This document shows positions 17,024 through 26,555 of a stretch of 64,000 bases of DNA, in pieces. The stretch comes from Pedobacter cryoconitis (GTDB lineage: Bacteria; Bacteroidota; Bacteroidia; Sphingobacteriales; Sphingobacteriaceae). Below the pieces are notes generated by a model that saw only the letters and a program-made list of their open reading frames with translations, had not been told where the DNA came from and did no database searches. Made by a program: the position numbers and the translations under genes. The stretch's first letter is position 1; every line of letters begins with the position of its first letter. The stretch spans positions 261,619 to 325,618 of the forward strand of contig NZ_JACHCE010000004.1 of NCBI RefSeq assembly GCF_014200605.1. The letters run 5' to 3'.

Positions 17024-17140
17024 GAAATATTTGTAACCCCTCCCTGAAAGTGCTTAGAATGAATCAAACTAACAGACAATATCAATTTTCAAATTAACAG
17101 ACCTTAGGAAATAAAAAATAAATATTACCTTGGTTCGGGA

Positions 17141-17728
17141 TTGAAAATAATGTTTGATCAGTTTAAAAATAAATTCCCTGTTAATGAGCAAAAATGGAAT
17201 GACTATATCAGTTGTTTCAAACGGCTGGAAGTCCCTGCAAAGACAACGCTTTTACAAGAAGGCGAAATTTCAAAAAAACTATTTCTGATTGAAAAAGGAT
17301 GTATCCGTGTATGGTTTAACAACAACGGAAAAGATGTGACTTTTCAATTCTTTTTTGAAAACAGTACGGTAGCATCTATTGAAAGTTTCAGAAAAGAATT
17401 CCCTAGTCCCGTAAGTATCGAAACCATTGAGCCATCTGTGCTGTGGTGGATTCACAAAAAGGACATAGACAGGATAATTGAGGAAATAAAAGATGTCCCC
17501 CTACTTCGGGATAAGCTAATCAATGCCCTTTTTGACCGTACCTTTGATTATATGAAGCATTTCTTTTCATTCATAAAGAATACTCCAACTGAGCGTTATC
17601 TCAATTTGTTACAAGAAAAACCACAGATCGTTCAACGTATTCCCCAACATTATATCGCTTCTTATTTAGGTGTTTCAACTGTTCACCTTAGCAGGATAAA
17701 AAGTAAAATATCCAAACAAAAACAATAG
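17141..17728 (+). CDS. Crp/Fnr-family transcriptional regulator
   Basis: This 195-residue protein has the cyclic-nucleotide-binding fold (TTLLQEGEISKKLFLIEKGC at about 36-55, FFFENSTVASIESF near 74) and a C-terminal HTH (QHYIASYLGVSTVHLSRIKSK). The Bacteroidota members of this class usually lack the residues for cAMP and bind other signals. An alternative start is the ATG at 17150. The next gene on the same strand encodes a medium-chain dehydrogenase, and a palindrome GATAACA-AA-TGTTATC lies between them, so this regulator probably controls that gene. Confidence 0.88.
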   Translation: MKIMFDQFKNKFPVNEQKWNDYISCFKRLEVPAKTTLLQEGEISKKLFLIEKGCIRVWFNNNGKDVTFQFFFENSTVASIESFRKEFPSPVSIETIEPSVLWWIHKKDIDRIIEEIKDVPLLRDKLINALFDRTFDYMKHFFSFIKNTPTERYLNLLQEKPQIVQRIPQHYIASYLGVSTVHLSRIKSKISKQKQ

Positions 17729-17737
17729 GCTGTATTT

Positions 17738-17753
17738 GATAACAAATGTTATC
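17738..17753. promoter_or_regulatory. Palindromic operator candidate upstream of dehydrogenase gene
   Basis: GATAACA at 17738-17744 and TGTTATC at 17747-17753 are perfect inverted arms separated by AA. It lies 56 bases before the dehydrogenase start and just after the Crp/Fnr gene. The size and symmetry fit a Crp/Fnr-type dimer site. The link to the adjacent regulator is inferred. Confidence 0.5.
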
Positions 17754-17808
17754 GTCCCACACAGTACTATGCTGCTAGTTTTGCATTGTATTTAAAAAAT
17801 ATTCAACA

Positions 17809-18780
17809 ATGAAAGCAGCAGTAATTTACCAAAGAGGGGAACTTCCTCAGTACACAGATTTTCCAGATCCAGTTGTAAAAAATGACGGGGAACTTTTAAT
17901 TACGATGAAAGCAGCGGCAATTAAACATTTCGACAAAGGTACAGCTAGCGGCAGACATTATTCTGCCGGAAAGGAACAACAAAATGGAACCGTAATCGGT
18001 GGCGATGGGGTGGGTTTACTTGATGATGGTACAAAAGTTTTTGCTTTAGGCATTAGTGGAATGATCGCTGAAAAAGCAGTAATAGACAAAAGAAGAATGG
18101 TAAGATTACCCGAAGGAATTGACGATATCGCAGCCTGTGCACTGCCAAATGCCGTTGCAGGTTCAGCAATGGCACTTCGTTTCAGGGCGAATATAAAATC
18201 AGGTGAAACAGTTTTAATAAACGGAGCCACCGGCTTTACAGGAAAAATTGCTGTTCAGATGGCAAAGTATTATGGGGCTAAAAAAATAATAGTTACAGGC
18301 AGGAATGAAGAAACGCTGAAATCTCTTTTGACATTAGGTGCAGACCAAACAATTTCCGTTATGCAAACGAATGAACAATTCATTGAACAGCTGAAGATAA
18401 TCCACAATGATACACCAATAGATATTATCGTAGATTATTTGTGGGGACATACGGCAGAACTTATCCTTTCATGCCTAAAGGGACATGGTTCATTTACACA
18501 TAAAACAAGATTTGTTTCTATAGGTTCTATAACAGGCGATACAATTCAATTATCATCGGAGGTTCTAAGAAGTGTAGACCTGCAACTTTCGGGCTCCGGC
18601 CTGGGCAGTTGGACAAAAGGTGAAATGGAACAGCTCATTTCTGAAATACTTCCTGAAATGTTTCAACTTCTGGCACATGACAAGCTCAAAGTAGATACAA
18701 TAAGCGTTAACCTAAAGGACATTGAAAAATTATGGGAAATGGAGGTCTCTGATGGAAAACGTTTGGTAGTTACTATGTAA
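17809..18780 (+). CDS. Zinc-independent medium-chain dehydrogenase/quinone oxidoreductase
   Basis: The 323-residue protein is a medium-chain dehydrogenase/reductase with GroES-like N-terminal half and a Rossmann half with the NADPH motif GATGFTGKIAVQMAKYYGAK near residue 142. The catalytic and structural zinc cysteines of classic alcohol dehydrogenases are missing, which points to the quinone-oxidoreductase branch. It is the gene downstream of the Crp/Fnr regulator, with a palindrome in the gap. Substrate is unknown; reduction of a quinone, enal or similar electrophile is likely by family. Confidence 0.85.
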   Translation: MKAAVIYQRGELPQYTDFPDPVVKNDGELLITMKAAAIKHFDKGTASGRHYSAGKEQQNGTVIGGDGVGLLDDGTKVFALGISGMIAEKAVIDKRRMVRLPEGIDDIAACALPNAVAGSAMALRFRANIKSGETVLINGATGFTGKIAVQMAKYYGAKKIIVTGRNEETLKSLLTLGADQTISVMQTNEQFIEQLKIIHNDTPIDIIVDYLWGHTAELILSCLKGHGSFTHKTRFVSIGSITGDTIQLSSEVLRSVDLQLSGSGLGSWTKGEMEQLISEILPEMFQLLAHDKLKVDTISVNLKDIEKLWEMEVSDGKRLVVTM

Positions 18781-18866
18781 TAAGGCTATTCCGTTCAGTA
18801 TAGATTATTCCAAACCATCCTTTTTTAAACTATTTAAATAAACGAAATAGTTATCATTAAAATAAG

Positions 18867-18899
18867 AAATCCCATACTATTAATAATGGTATGGGATTT
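18867..18899. terminator. Bidirectional terminator hairpin
   Basis: AAATCCCATAC at 18867-18877 pairs with GTATGGGATTT at 18889-18899, and inner bases extend the stem to about 15 bp around a three-base loop. A-rich and T-rich flanks serve both directions. It separates the plus-strand dehydrogenase from the minus-strand coiled-coil gene, whose stop lies 43 bases away. Confidence 0.75.
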
Positions 18900-18941
18900 A
18901 TAAATGATTAAGTTGGCAAAACTTATCTCAAGAGTGTATAA

Positions 18942-19643
18942 TTAGTTTGGCAATCCTTTACCAGGACTCACCAGGTAGAAGTAATCATTTTCATAGCGGG
19001 TGACTACCGATACTTTCTGAAGTTCAGATTTCAGTTCACTAATTGCCTTTTCTAATGATTCCATAGTACAAGTAGATTTCCCTTGTAATAAATCGATTCT
19101 TTTATTAAGCGACTCAAAGTTGTCATCTACTTTTTCTCCCAGTAACTGTACTGTTCCACTCAGTTGATCCACTGTTACACTTAACACTCCCACTTTTTCG
19201 TCGAGTTGATCCACTGTAACACTTAACACCCCAAATTTTTCGTCGAGTTGATCCACTGCCCCACTTAACAACCCAACTTTTTCGTCGAGTTGATCCACTG
19301 CCCCGCTTAACATCCCAACTTTTTCGTCGAGTTGATCCACTGCCCCACTTAACAACCCAACTTTTTCGTCGAGTTGATCCACTGCCCCACTTAACACCAC
19401 CACTTTTTCTTCAAGTCCTTCTACCTTTCCAGTAAGTACTCCCATCTCCCTGTTGAGAAGCAGAAAGTTCTCATCACTCTTTCGAAAACCAATTGCCATG
19501 GTTTCTGCTAACAATGCCATTTTATCTGATGATAATGCCATTTTATCTGATGACAATGCCATGTTCAGAGCTAATAATGCGACCGAATCCTGAAGTTTGT
19601 TAATTGCTTGTTCCATAAATATTGAGTTGAAATTTTGGTACAT
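18942..19643 (-). CDS. Repetitive coiled-coil protein
   Basis: The 233-residue protein is almost wholly helical. Residues of about 78-165 are six copies of a 14-residue unit, V-G-x-L-S-G-A-V-D-Q-L-D-E-K, which is two heptads with V/L in the core positions. An N-terminal stretch repeats MALSSDK twice. In DNA the unit is 42 bases and repeats with an exact 42-base period. There is no signal peptide or membrane segment; the C-terminus is YENDYFYLVSPGKGLPN. Such proteins form long parallel coiled coils. A translation start at 19616 (MEQAINKLQ) is more convincing than the ATG at 19643. Function is unknown. Confidence 0.75.
   Translation of the reverse strand: MYQNFNSIFMEQAINKLQDSVALLALNMALSSDKMALSSDKMALLAETMAIGFRKSDENFLLLNREMGVLTGKVEGLEEKVVVLSGAVDQLDEKVGLLSGAVDQLDEKVGMLSGAVDQLDEKVGLLSGAVDQLDEKFGVLSVTVDQLDEKVGVLSVTVDQLSGTVQLLGEKVDDNFESLNKRIDLLQGKSTCTMESLEKAISELKSELQKVSVVTRYENDYFYLVSPGKGLPN
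19150..19410. repeat. 42-bp coding tandem repeat, about six copies
   Basis: The word GTTGATCCACT recurs at 19163, 19205, 19247, 19289, 19331 and 19373, an exact 42-base spacing, with the intervening bases largely conserved. The unit encodes 14 residues of coiled coil. Near-identity between copies indicates recent expansion or frequent recombination, so copy number may vary between strains. Confidence 0.9.
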
Positions 19644-19833
19644 ACAAACGTAATCAATATCCTTACATATCTGTTAGTGATAATATTTAATTTATTAATC
19701 AATATTTATTTCAATAACGCAAAATTATGCATTAATTAATCTCAACTTCTGGAATAAATAAAAATCTGTCAAGACCTCGTCTGGAGTTTAGTCCATCTGC
19801 AATACGCCAATACAACCATAAGTAAATCAGGTA

Positions 19834-22059
19834 TTACCTTGTAATTACTTCTACCCTTCCGCCATTCTTAAACAGGTCATGAGACACAAAATATCCTTCA
19901 TTTACCTTACCATTAACTTTTATACCAGTAATACCTCTTCCTTCTCCCGGTTTACTTACAGTCAATGTATGGCCAGTACTTGTTGTCCATTTCACTTCAT
20001 CAAATAAAGGCGCGGTAACCAGATATTCAGGATCAGTGGCAGAAAAAGTATACAGTCCTATTGAGCTTAATACATACCATGCAGACATTTCACCGGCATC
20101 ATCCATGCCTGCCAATGCCAGCCCCTTATCGCCTATGCCATAGAGGTTATTCATAATATTGTCAAGCACCTTTTGTGTTTTCTCCGGTTTTCCGATAAAA
20201 GTATATGCAAATGGCGCCTCGTGGTCGGGCTGATTACCATGACAATACTGACCTATAAAAGTTTCTACATTTCGGGCAATATGTTTAGGGTTCCAGGGTA
20301 AAGTGAACAAAGAATCAAGTTTAGATTCAAAACCTGCAGGGCCACCATACAATTCAATCAATCCTTTCATGTCATGCGGTGCAAAGAACGAAACCTGCCA
20401 GGCATTGGCTTCCCTGTACATATATTCATAATAAGGATACTGTGGATCGAAGGGTTTGATCCATTCTCCATTTTTTAACCTTCCCCGCATAAACCTTGTA
20501 GAGGGATCAAACATGTTTTTGTAATTCTTAGACCTTGCCATCAGGATCTTGTAGTTGCTGGTATCACCGAGTTTCTTAGCCATCCGGGCAAGTGAATAAT
20601 CATCATATGAATACTCCAGCGTTTTTGAAACACCCGCATTTGCTTTCGTTTCTACTTCAGGGTGCGCAATGTCCGGATCTGAAATATATCCCTTTTCAAT
20701 ATACTCCACAAGGTGTGGCCGCGCGCCTGGCGAAACATTCGCATTCCTGAGTAAAATAGCGTAGGTACCTTTGACATCAAAGTTATCAATCCCCCGTAGA
20801 TACGCGCCTGCAATAGATGAAGCACCATGATCACCATGAAAAAAGGTAGGTATAAATCCGGTTTTATCGCCCACATCTTTCATAGATTTGATCACATCAA
20901 GTGTTACATTTGGTGAGATAAGGCCTAAAAGCACATCTTTATTCCTATAAGTATCCCAGAGAGAGGGTTCGGTATAATAATTAAAATCTGAAGATTGCGA
21001 ACGCTGCATTTTTACATCTGTATATTCACCGTTCACATCGCTGCGCAAAGCTGGCCAGAGTAATGACCGGTAAAGACAGGAATATAAGAGTTGCTTTTGT
21101 TTCTCTGTACCACCTTTAACCCTGATCTTTGAAAGTATCTGCTCCCAGGTTTGTGTAGCCTGCTGATGGATCTCCTCAAAGCTTTTAGTTCCAATCTCTT
21201 TCTCCAGGTTCTCTTGAGCATTTGCTGTACTGACAAAAGATAAACCTATTTTAACTTCTACCGGCCCTTTATCGCCATCTGATAACCTGATGCGTGCATA
21301 ACCTCCGGATTTTGCAGCATTGTTTCTATCAAGCGAAGCTATTTCAGTGTTTAACACCGCATAAAAATAAATACGTTCACCTGTTTGCTGGCTTCCCTGT
21401 AATACATTTTTATCCACCTGTGTGATCTCCCAGTCAGATATATTATTATTGGCCCTGCCCAGGTCAAAGATGATCTGTCTGCCGGTAGTACCAGAAAAAT
21501 CATACCGGTGAAATCCGCAGCGTAAAGTAGAAGTCAGGCTCACATTCACTTTGTAATTTTCCAGATATACCTGGTAGAAACCTGGTGAGGCCTTTTCTTT
21601 ATCATGAGAAAACAAGGAACCGAAATCTGCCGGATTGCGCCCCTTACCCTCTATTGTATTGTGCGAAGCAGCAATTGCTGCCTTAGCACTACTTATCCCT
21701 TTTTCCCAAACAGGCATCAGGGGAATATTGCAAAGATTCCAGTGGCCTTTATTGGTATGGGTAAACCCATAAATAATATTGTCTTCATATTCATAGCCTG
21801 CACCCGAACCATACTCTGTCATTGGGCTCAGCTGTACCATGGCATTGGGCATTGAACTGCCCGGAAACGTGAGCCCTGCCCATGAACGCCAGTTTTCAGG
21901 TAATTTATATCCCAGTATTTTAGGATTCGTCAGCGGGTAACTGCCTATAAAAGTATTAACGTATTTACCCAAAGTACCTGCCTGCTGCGCCTGGACAAAA
22001 TAAGAGCTGTTAAAAATTAATGTGATTACCAGCAACAACGTTTTGAGTATGTTTTTCAT
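19834..22059 (-). CDS. GH92 family glycoside hydrolase (alpha-mannosidase)
   Basis: The 741-residue protein begins with a signal peptide ending at VQAQQ and then shows the GH92 pattern: YVNTFIGS near the N-terminus, FPGSSMPNAMVQLSP, GYEYEDNIIYGFTHTNKGHW, then the catalytic-domain motifs ETFIGQYCHGNQPDHEAPF and GMDDAGEMSAWYVLSSIGLY. GH92 enzymes are calcium-dependent exo-alpha-mannosidases that trim N-glycans or yeast mannan. Length fits the family. It is transcribed alone, without SusC/SusD neighbours. Linkage specificity cannot be read from the sequence. Confidence 0.93.
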   Translation of the reverse strand: MKNILKTLLLVITLIFNSSYFVQAQQAGTLGKYVNTFIGSYPLTNPKILGYKLPENWRSWAGLTFPGSSMPNAMVQLSPMTEYGSGAGYEYEDNIIYGFTHTNKGHWNLCNIPLMPVWEKGISSAKAAIAASHNTIEGKGRNPADFGSLFSHDKEKASPGFYQVYLENYKVNVSLTSTLRCGFHRYDFSGTTGRQIIFDLGRANNNISDWEITQVDKNVLQGSQQTGERIYFYAVLNTEIASLDRNNAAKSGGYARIRLSDGDKGPVEVKIGLSFVSTANAQENLEKEIGTKSFEEIHQQATQTWEQILSKIRVKGGTEKQKQLLYSCLYRSLLWPALRSDVNGEYTDVKMQRSQSSDFNYYTEPSLWDTYRNKDVLLGLISPNVTLDVIKSMKDVGDKTGFIPTFFHGDHGASSIAGAYLRGIDNFDVKGTYAILLRNANVSPGARPHLVEYIEKGYISDPDIAHPEVETKANAGVSKTLEYSYDDYSLARMAKKLGDTSNYKILMARSKNYKNMFDPSTRFMRGRLKNGEWIKPFDPQYPYYEYMYREANAWQVSFFAPHDMKGLIELYGGPAGFESKLDSLFTLPWNPKHIARNVETFIGQYCHGNQPDHEAPFAYTFIGKPEKTQKVLDNIMNNLYGIGDKGLALAGMDDAGEMSAWYVLSSIGLYTFSATDPEYLVTAPLFDEVKWTTSTGHTLTVSKPGEGRGITGIKVNGKVNEGYFVSHDLFKNGGRVEVITR

Positions 22060-22320
22060 GGATCAGATTTAATAGATGGTCAGGTAAATATAAAGAATAC
22101 CCCGGTTCTTATTGATCTTGTATTATAAATCACATTATTTACTCATTATGTTAGCGCAAAAAAACAGACAAACAAATCAACACTAATTTAGTTCTCGTTT
22201 AAACTATCTACAAAACACTTAATTTTAATGAGTAATTTGAAATCAAAATGGCACAATTGATGCTTATTGGAGTAAAAAGCTAATGTTTCAATCTATAAAT
22301 ATATGTTAGAAATCAAGATA

Positions 22321-23850
22321 ATGAATAAGTTCCTCCTACTCATTGCAATGCTGGTATTTTCATCGACATTATCGGCGCAATCTCTAATGAATAATTATCA
22401 ATACGAAATCAACTTAATTAACGAAAAAAACAACAAAATACAGGTTTCCTTTGTCCCACCTAAAAACAATCTGAAAGAGGGGAAATTTGTTATGCCAAAG
22501 CTAATTCCCGGCTATTATGACGCACTGAATTTTGGCCGGTATATTTCAGAATTCAAGGCTTTTAACAAGAAGGGAGAGAATATTGCAGTTAAAAGATTAG
22601 ATACAAATACCTGGATCATACCTAACTTAAAGAATGTAGCTAAGATAACCTATGAGGTATCTGGCGGCTGGGAGCATCTGATGCAAAAGATTTCAAGTGC
22701 AAAATCTCCCGAAAGTATGTTTAAAAAAGACAGTGTCTTTGTAATTAACTATAATTCTCTGGCAGGTTATTTCGAGGAGATTAAAAACAGAGGCTATACT
22801 GTTACGGTAAAAAAGAACAGAGGATTCTATGCCTCGTCAGCTTTGGATTATATCAGTAAAAATGATACAACAGATATTGTTTCAGCGAAAGATTATCGTC
22901 GCCTGGTTGATGCGCCTGTATTGTATTGCGTACCTGATACCACCTGGATAAAAATTGGGAATACAAATGTCCTTGTTTCTTTTTATTCAAAGGAGGATCA
23001 ATCCTATTCAAAAACCCTGTCTGCCAAAATAGAGAAAATTTTAATTAATCAGCAGGCCTATCTTGGAGGCAAATTACCAGTTAATAAATATGCATTTCTG
23101 ATCTATCACGAAAAAATCCCCAAAGGGATGATGGGTGATGGTCTTGAGCACAACAATTCGACTGTATGCTTGTATGGCTCGGAAACTTTAGATAAACTTC
23201 CTGAAGCCCTGATGGGAATTGCCTCACACGAATTTTTTCACATTTTGACCCCACTCAATGTTCATTCTGAAGAAGTACAGAATTTCAATTTTCTTAATCC
23301 TATACTATCCAGACATCTTTGGCTTTATGAAGGTATGACCGAATATGCGACCATACATATGCCCATAAAGCAACATATGATTACCATGCAGCAATTTCTT
23401 AAAAATATTGAAGGAAAAATTAAAGGTATGGACGGATTTAATAACAGACTGTCTATGACTGAGATAAGTACTAATGCCATTAAAATGCAGGACCAGTATA
23501 TGAATTTTTACCAAAAAGGGGCTTTGCTGGGTTTATGTCTTGATATTCGTTTAAGAGAACTTTCCAATGGAAAGACTGGGACACAAGAATTAATGCAGAT
23601 GCTGATTAAAAAATATGGTCCTGAAAAACCTTTTAGAGATGAAGACTTGTTTAATGTAATTACAGCACTGACATTCCCTGAGATTCGTCAGTTTTTTAAA
23701 GATTATGTTGAAACAGGGCTACCAATTCCTTTGAAAGAGAGTTTACAAAAGGCCGGACTTGATTACAGGGAATCAACGAAGACTGTTATTGAAATTAATA
23801 ACCCTTCGACAGCTCAGCTTTCATTGAGAAAAGCATGGATAAACCAGTAA
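22321..23850 (+). CDS. M61-family peptidase (glycyl aminopeptidase-like)
   Basis: The start at 22321 gives a clean signal peptide (MNKFLLLIAMLVFSSTLSAQ); the frame is open from an ATG at 22303 but that adds a charged leader. The protein of about 509 residues has the gluzincin motif HEFFH at residues 303-307 and the third ligand and context LWLYEGMTEY about 35 residues later, as in M61 peptidases. The N-terminal beta domain (KFVMPKLIPGYYDALNFGRYI) is also M61-like. The usual C-terminal PDZ domain is absent or very short. A zinc aminopeptidase of the periplasm or cell surface is the likely role. Confidence 0.88.
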   Translation: MNKFLLLIAMLVFSSTLSAQSLMNNYQYEINLINEKNNKIQVSFVPPKNNLKEGKFVMPKLIPGYYDALNFGRYISEFKAFNKKGENIAVKRLDTNTWIIPNLKNVAKITYEVSGGWEHLMQKISSAKSPESMFKKDSVFVINYNSLAGYFEEIKNRGYTVTVKKNRGFYASSALDYISKNDTTDIVSAKDYRRLVDAPVLYCVPDTTWIKIGNTNVLVSFYSKEDQSYSKTLSAKIEKILINQQAYLGGKLPVNKYAFLIYHEKIPKGMMGDGLEHNNSTVCLYGSETLDKLPEALMGIASHEFFHILTPLNVHSEEVQNFNFLNPILSRHLWLYEGMTEYATIHMPIKQHMITMQQFLKNIEGKIKGMDGFNNRLSMTEISTNAIKMQDQYMNFYQKGALLGLCLDIRLRELSNGKTGTQELMQMLIKKYGPEKPFRDEDLFNVITALTFPEIRQFFKDYVETGLPIPLKESLQKAGLDYRESTKTVIEINNPSTAQLSLRKAWINQ

Positions 23851-23877
23851 AAGCTCACCTCCAGGTTGGCTGCTCAT

Positions 23878-24060
23878 TTACCTGCCTACCATTAAACATT
23901 CAATATAAAAATGATTAGAGTTCTGTCCAAGAACTTTAATCAGGGACTTACTTGTTCGTATATTCTCAGGAAGTTTAATTCTCACTGTTTCAAACAATAA
24001 GGCTCCTGTCAGAAAAGAAAGATCAGGTCCCGTCAGTCTTTTTACATCAAAGAGCCCCAT
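23878..24060 (-). CDS. Small open reading frame of uncertain status
   Basis: A 60-codon minus-strand frame (MGLFDVKRLTGPDLSFLTG at its start, FYIECLMVGR at its end) fills part of the 257-base gap between two convergent genes. Its composition is protein-like, but no family is recognised and there is no clear ribosome-binding context. It may be a fragment of a lost gene. Real expression is uncertain. Confidence 0.25.
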   Translation of the reverse strand: MGLFDVKRLTGPDLSFLTGALLFETVRIKLPENIRTSKSLIKVLGQNSNHFYIECLMVGR

Positions 24061-24107
24061 TGATGAAACGAAATGTAAGAATAAAATAGAATGAACCCGG
24101 TTAAGAT

Positions 24108-24734
24108 CTAGTCAATAGCCAGCGCATTAATTAGTTCATTGGCCGTTAATATTGCATGGGCGTATGTCGGGCCATTGAGTACATGGGCGGCATGCATCAT
24201 TTATTGACTAAAAGCCGCTGTAGCATCCTTGATAAGAGTAACATGATACCCCAGCTCCATGGCAAAACGAGCTGAACTTTCAACGCAGGTATTCGCTAAC
24301 AATCCGATAGCAATGACATGAGTAATTTCCTTTTGTTTGAGTAACATGTCCAGATCAGTATTCGCAAATCCACTTTGAGCCCAATGCTCCTTAACAATGA
24401 TATCTCCTTCTTGTGGGGCAAAATCAGGGTGCCATTCCCCTCCCCATGTACCTTTAGCAAAGGTATGACGTTCCATGATACCAAGTTGTGTGGGATTAGG
24501 ATGCTTCCAATATTTATAGTCTGTTGCTTCCCATCGTTTATGCGGAACAATAAATACCTGAATCCCGATTTTTCTTACTGCACTTACAATTGCCCGTAGA
24601 TTATCTAATAAATGATTAGCCTCTGCAACTTCCTTTACCCGCGGCCATATTTTTCCTCCCTCTGACAGAAAGTCGTTGTAGGGATCGATAAAAAGTAACG
24701 CTGTTTTTTCGCGCTGATAAGATTGTACTTTCAT
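24108..24734 (-). pseudogene. Isochorismatase-like cysteine hydrolase with premature stop 30 codons before the natural end
   Basis: The frame from 24734 to 24201 encodes a cysteine hydrolase of the isochorismatase family: catalytic Asp in LLFIDPYNDF and catalytic Cys in ANTCVESSARFAMELGY. It stops with TAA right after ATAAFSQ. In the same frame, the next 30 codons read MMHAAHVLNGPTYAHAI and continue to a TAG at 24108. That segment is the normal C-terminal helix of the family (FSPEMMHAAH...GPTYAHAI). A single GAA-to-TAA change at 24201-24203 would explain it. The visible product of 177 residues keeps the catalytic residues but may be unstable. It is the third gene of an operon with 24765-25295 and nitronate monooxygenase. 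Confidence 0.75.
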
Positions 24735-24764
24735 TTTCTCAGTCTTATTGATTTCAAATTCCGT

Positions 24765-25295
24765 TTATTTTTTTCCTAAGGCATGACGCTCGATGCTTTT
24801 TGCAAACAAAGGTGTTTCAGTCTGATTGTGATAGATAGAGGCCGGCTGACGCTGAGCTTTGAACTGCTCAAAAGGAATCCCCTGTTCATCAATAAACTTT
24901 GTAAAGGCTTCCGTTGCCCGTGATTGAACCCTGTTGGTAAATTCGCTGGTATTATCATCAATTTTTTTGACACTAAGTTCCCAGTGAACATGTATAGCGC
25001 TACGACCAGCTGGGGTAAATACATCTGAAACTGATTCCAGGATCAGATTTGCAGGTTCACCCAGATGCTCTATGTAGTGCTGAACCATTAGGCTTCCACC
25101 AATTACCTCCACATTGATAGACATGCGTTTGCCTTCTGGCGAAGTGGTAAACCCTGCTGTGATATGGGCTGGCGAGCAGGATTGGTACTCTTGCTCCGAA
25201 AGTGTAAAACACCATTCTGGAATATTAATTTTTTCAATTGGGGCGTTGATTATAGCTGAAAAGCTGGAATCAACAATAATTTTTTCATTTTCCAT
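24765..25295 (-). CDS. Conserved hypothetical protein (SRPBCC-like beta protein)
   Basis: This 176-residue soluble protein has no recognised catalytic motif. The pattern of a long beta sheet with hydrophobic strands (HITAGFTTSPEGKRMSINVEV, AIHVHWELSVKK) followed by a C-terminal helix (SRATEAFTKFIDEQGIPFEQF) resembles the START/SRPBCC ligand-binding fold. It lies between nitronate monooxygenase and the isochorismatase-like hydrolase on the same strand, with small gaps (66 and 30 bases), so it probably belongs to the same operon. Function is unknown. Confidence 0.6.
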   Translation of the reverse strand: MENEKIIVDSSFSAIINAPIEKINIPEWCFTLSEQEYQSCSPAHITAGFTTSPEGKRMSINVEVIGGSLMVQHYIEHLGEPANLILESVSDVFTPAGRSAIHVHWELSVKKIDDNTSEFTNRVQSRATEAFTKFIDEQGIPFEQFKAQRQPASIYHNQTETPLFAKSIERHALGKK

Positions 25296-25361
25296 GATAC
25301 TTATATTTTAGTGTGATACCGGGTTGAGTTGGTCAATGACCTTAAACACGGTTAAATTATT

Positions 25362-26447
25362 TTAAGATTTTAGATGGTCAAAGTATACAGTCGTTTCTTC
25401 CAGGATTGATCTCATCAGCTCAGCCGCTTTAGTATGCTTCAGGATAGGTGCAATATGACCACCCCAAAACAATATCATATCTAATTTCTCCTGTTCAATA
25501 GCTGCTTTCCTTAGATATGACATAAATTGAGTCTGCAGTGGGAAAGGAAGAAATCCATTTTCCTGATGGATCAAATCCTGTGCAATACGACTGCTGATTC
25601 CCCTGCCGGACCGACCGGTAAATACCCTTGACAGTGTTGTATATTTCGCTGCATCCGAGAATAACATTTGTTTATGAATGGCCGTAGCATTAGATTCTCC
25701 GGTTGCCAGAAAAGCAGTTCCAATTTGCGCGGCATCTGCCCCCAGGGCAAGTGCTGCGGCAACACCTTTGCCATTAGCGATTCCACCTGCAGCAATAACA
25801 GGCGTCTTTACTTTCTCTTTAATCAATTGCAATAATACAAATGTTCCTATTGTAGAGTTTTCTGCCGAAGCAAGAAAAGATGGGCGATGCCCTCCGGCTT
25901 CAAACCCCGAGGCGATGATAATATCTACACCTGCGGATTCCAAAACAATTGCCTCATCCAACGTAGTCGCGGTGCCAATAGTCACTATTCCAAGTCTATG
26001 GCACTGTTCCAGAATATCGCCTTTTGGAACGCCAAACATAAAACTGAACACGGGCGGCCGCTGATGCAAAATTACTTCGACCTGGTTTTCGAACCTGCTT
26101 TTGAATGGTGCAGGTTTTTCTGGAAGTGCTATACCCAATTCTTCGAAATAAGGCTTAAATAACTGCTGAGCCAGCTTAAACTGCTCATCTGAAACCGAAC
26201 CATCCACCGCATCGGTATCTGAAACCCATAAGTTGATATTGTAAGGCTTATTTGTAGCCAACTTAATCTGCTTATCCACTGCGATAAGTTCTTCTGGATT
26301 CAAATTATAACCACCATAGCCACCAAGCCCCCCTAGATTTGACACTGTTGCTACCAATTCAACAGATGATAAGTTACCACCAAACGGACCTTGAAGAATA
26401 GGATACTGAATATTCAATATTTTGGCTGCTTTTGTTTGATACCACAT
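25362..26447 (-). CDS. Nitronate monooxygenase
   Basis: The 361-residue TIM-barrel flavoprotein shows the nitronate monooxygenase signature: QGPFGGNLSSVELVATVSNLG near the start, ASGFEAGGH in the middle, and AAGGIANGKGVAAALALGADAAQIGTAFLAT later (given here as family landmarks). These bind FMN and the catalytic His is in the GGH motif. The enzyme oxidises nitronates such as propionate-3-nitronate, detoxifying them. It is the first gene of an operon with the SRPBCC-like protein and the isochorismatase-like hydrolase, and lies 108 bases downstream of the yceI-like gene on the same strand. Confidence 0.88.
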   Translation of the reverse strand: MWYQTKAAKILNIQYPILQGPFGGNLSSVELVATVSNLGGLGGYGGYNLNPEELIAVDKQIKLATNKPYNINLWVSDTDAVDGSVSDEQFKLAQQLFKPYFEELGIALPEKPAPFKSRFENQVEVILHQRPPVFSFMFGVPKGDILEQCHRLGIVTIGTATTLDEAIVLESAGVDIIIASGFEAGGHRPSFLASAENSTIGTFVLLQLIKEKVKTPVIAAGGIANGKGVAAALALGADAAQIGTAFLATGESNATAIHKQMLFSDAAKYTTLSRVFTGRSGRGISSRIAQDLIHQENGFLPFPLQTQFMSYLRKAAIEQEKLDMILFWGGHIAPILKHTKAAELMRSILEETTVYFDHLKS

Positions 26448-26555
26448 AATTTTTCAATTTATTTGACTACATAGCTGACCATTTTATTAACAATCACCCA
26501 TTGTTTTTTGATTTTGTCCTATGACAGAAATTCATCTTAGTTTAAATCATACATC

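Noticed and set aside
19150..19410. Regularly spaced repeats that resemble a CRISPR array
   Set aside because: The repeats are contiguous, 42 bases each, in frame with a coiled-coil protein and have no unique spacers.
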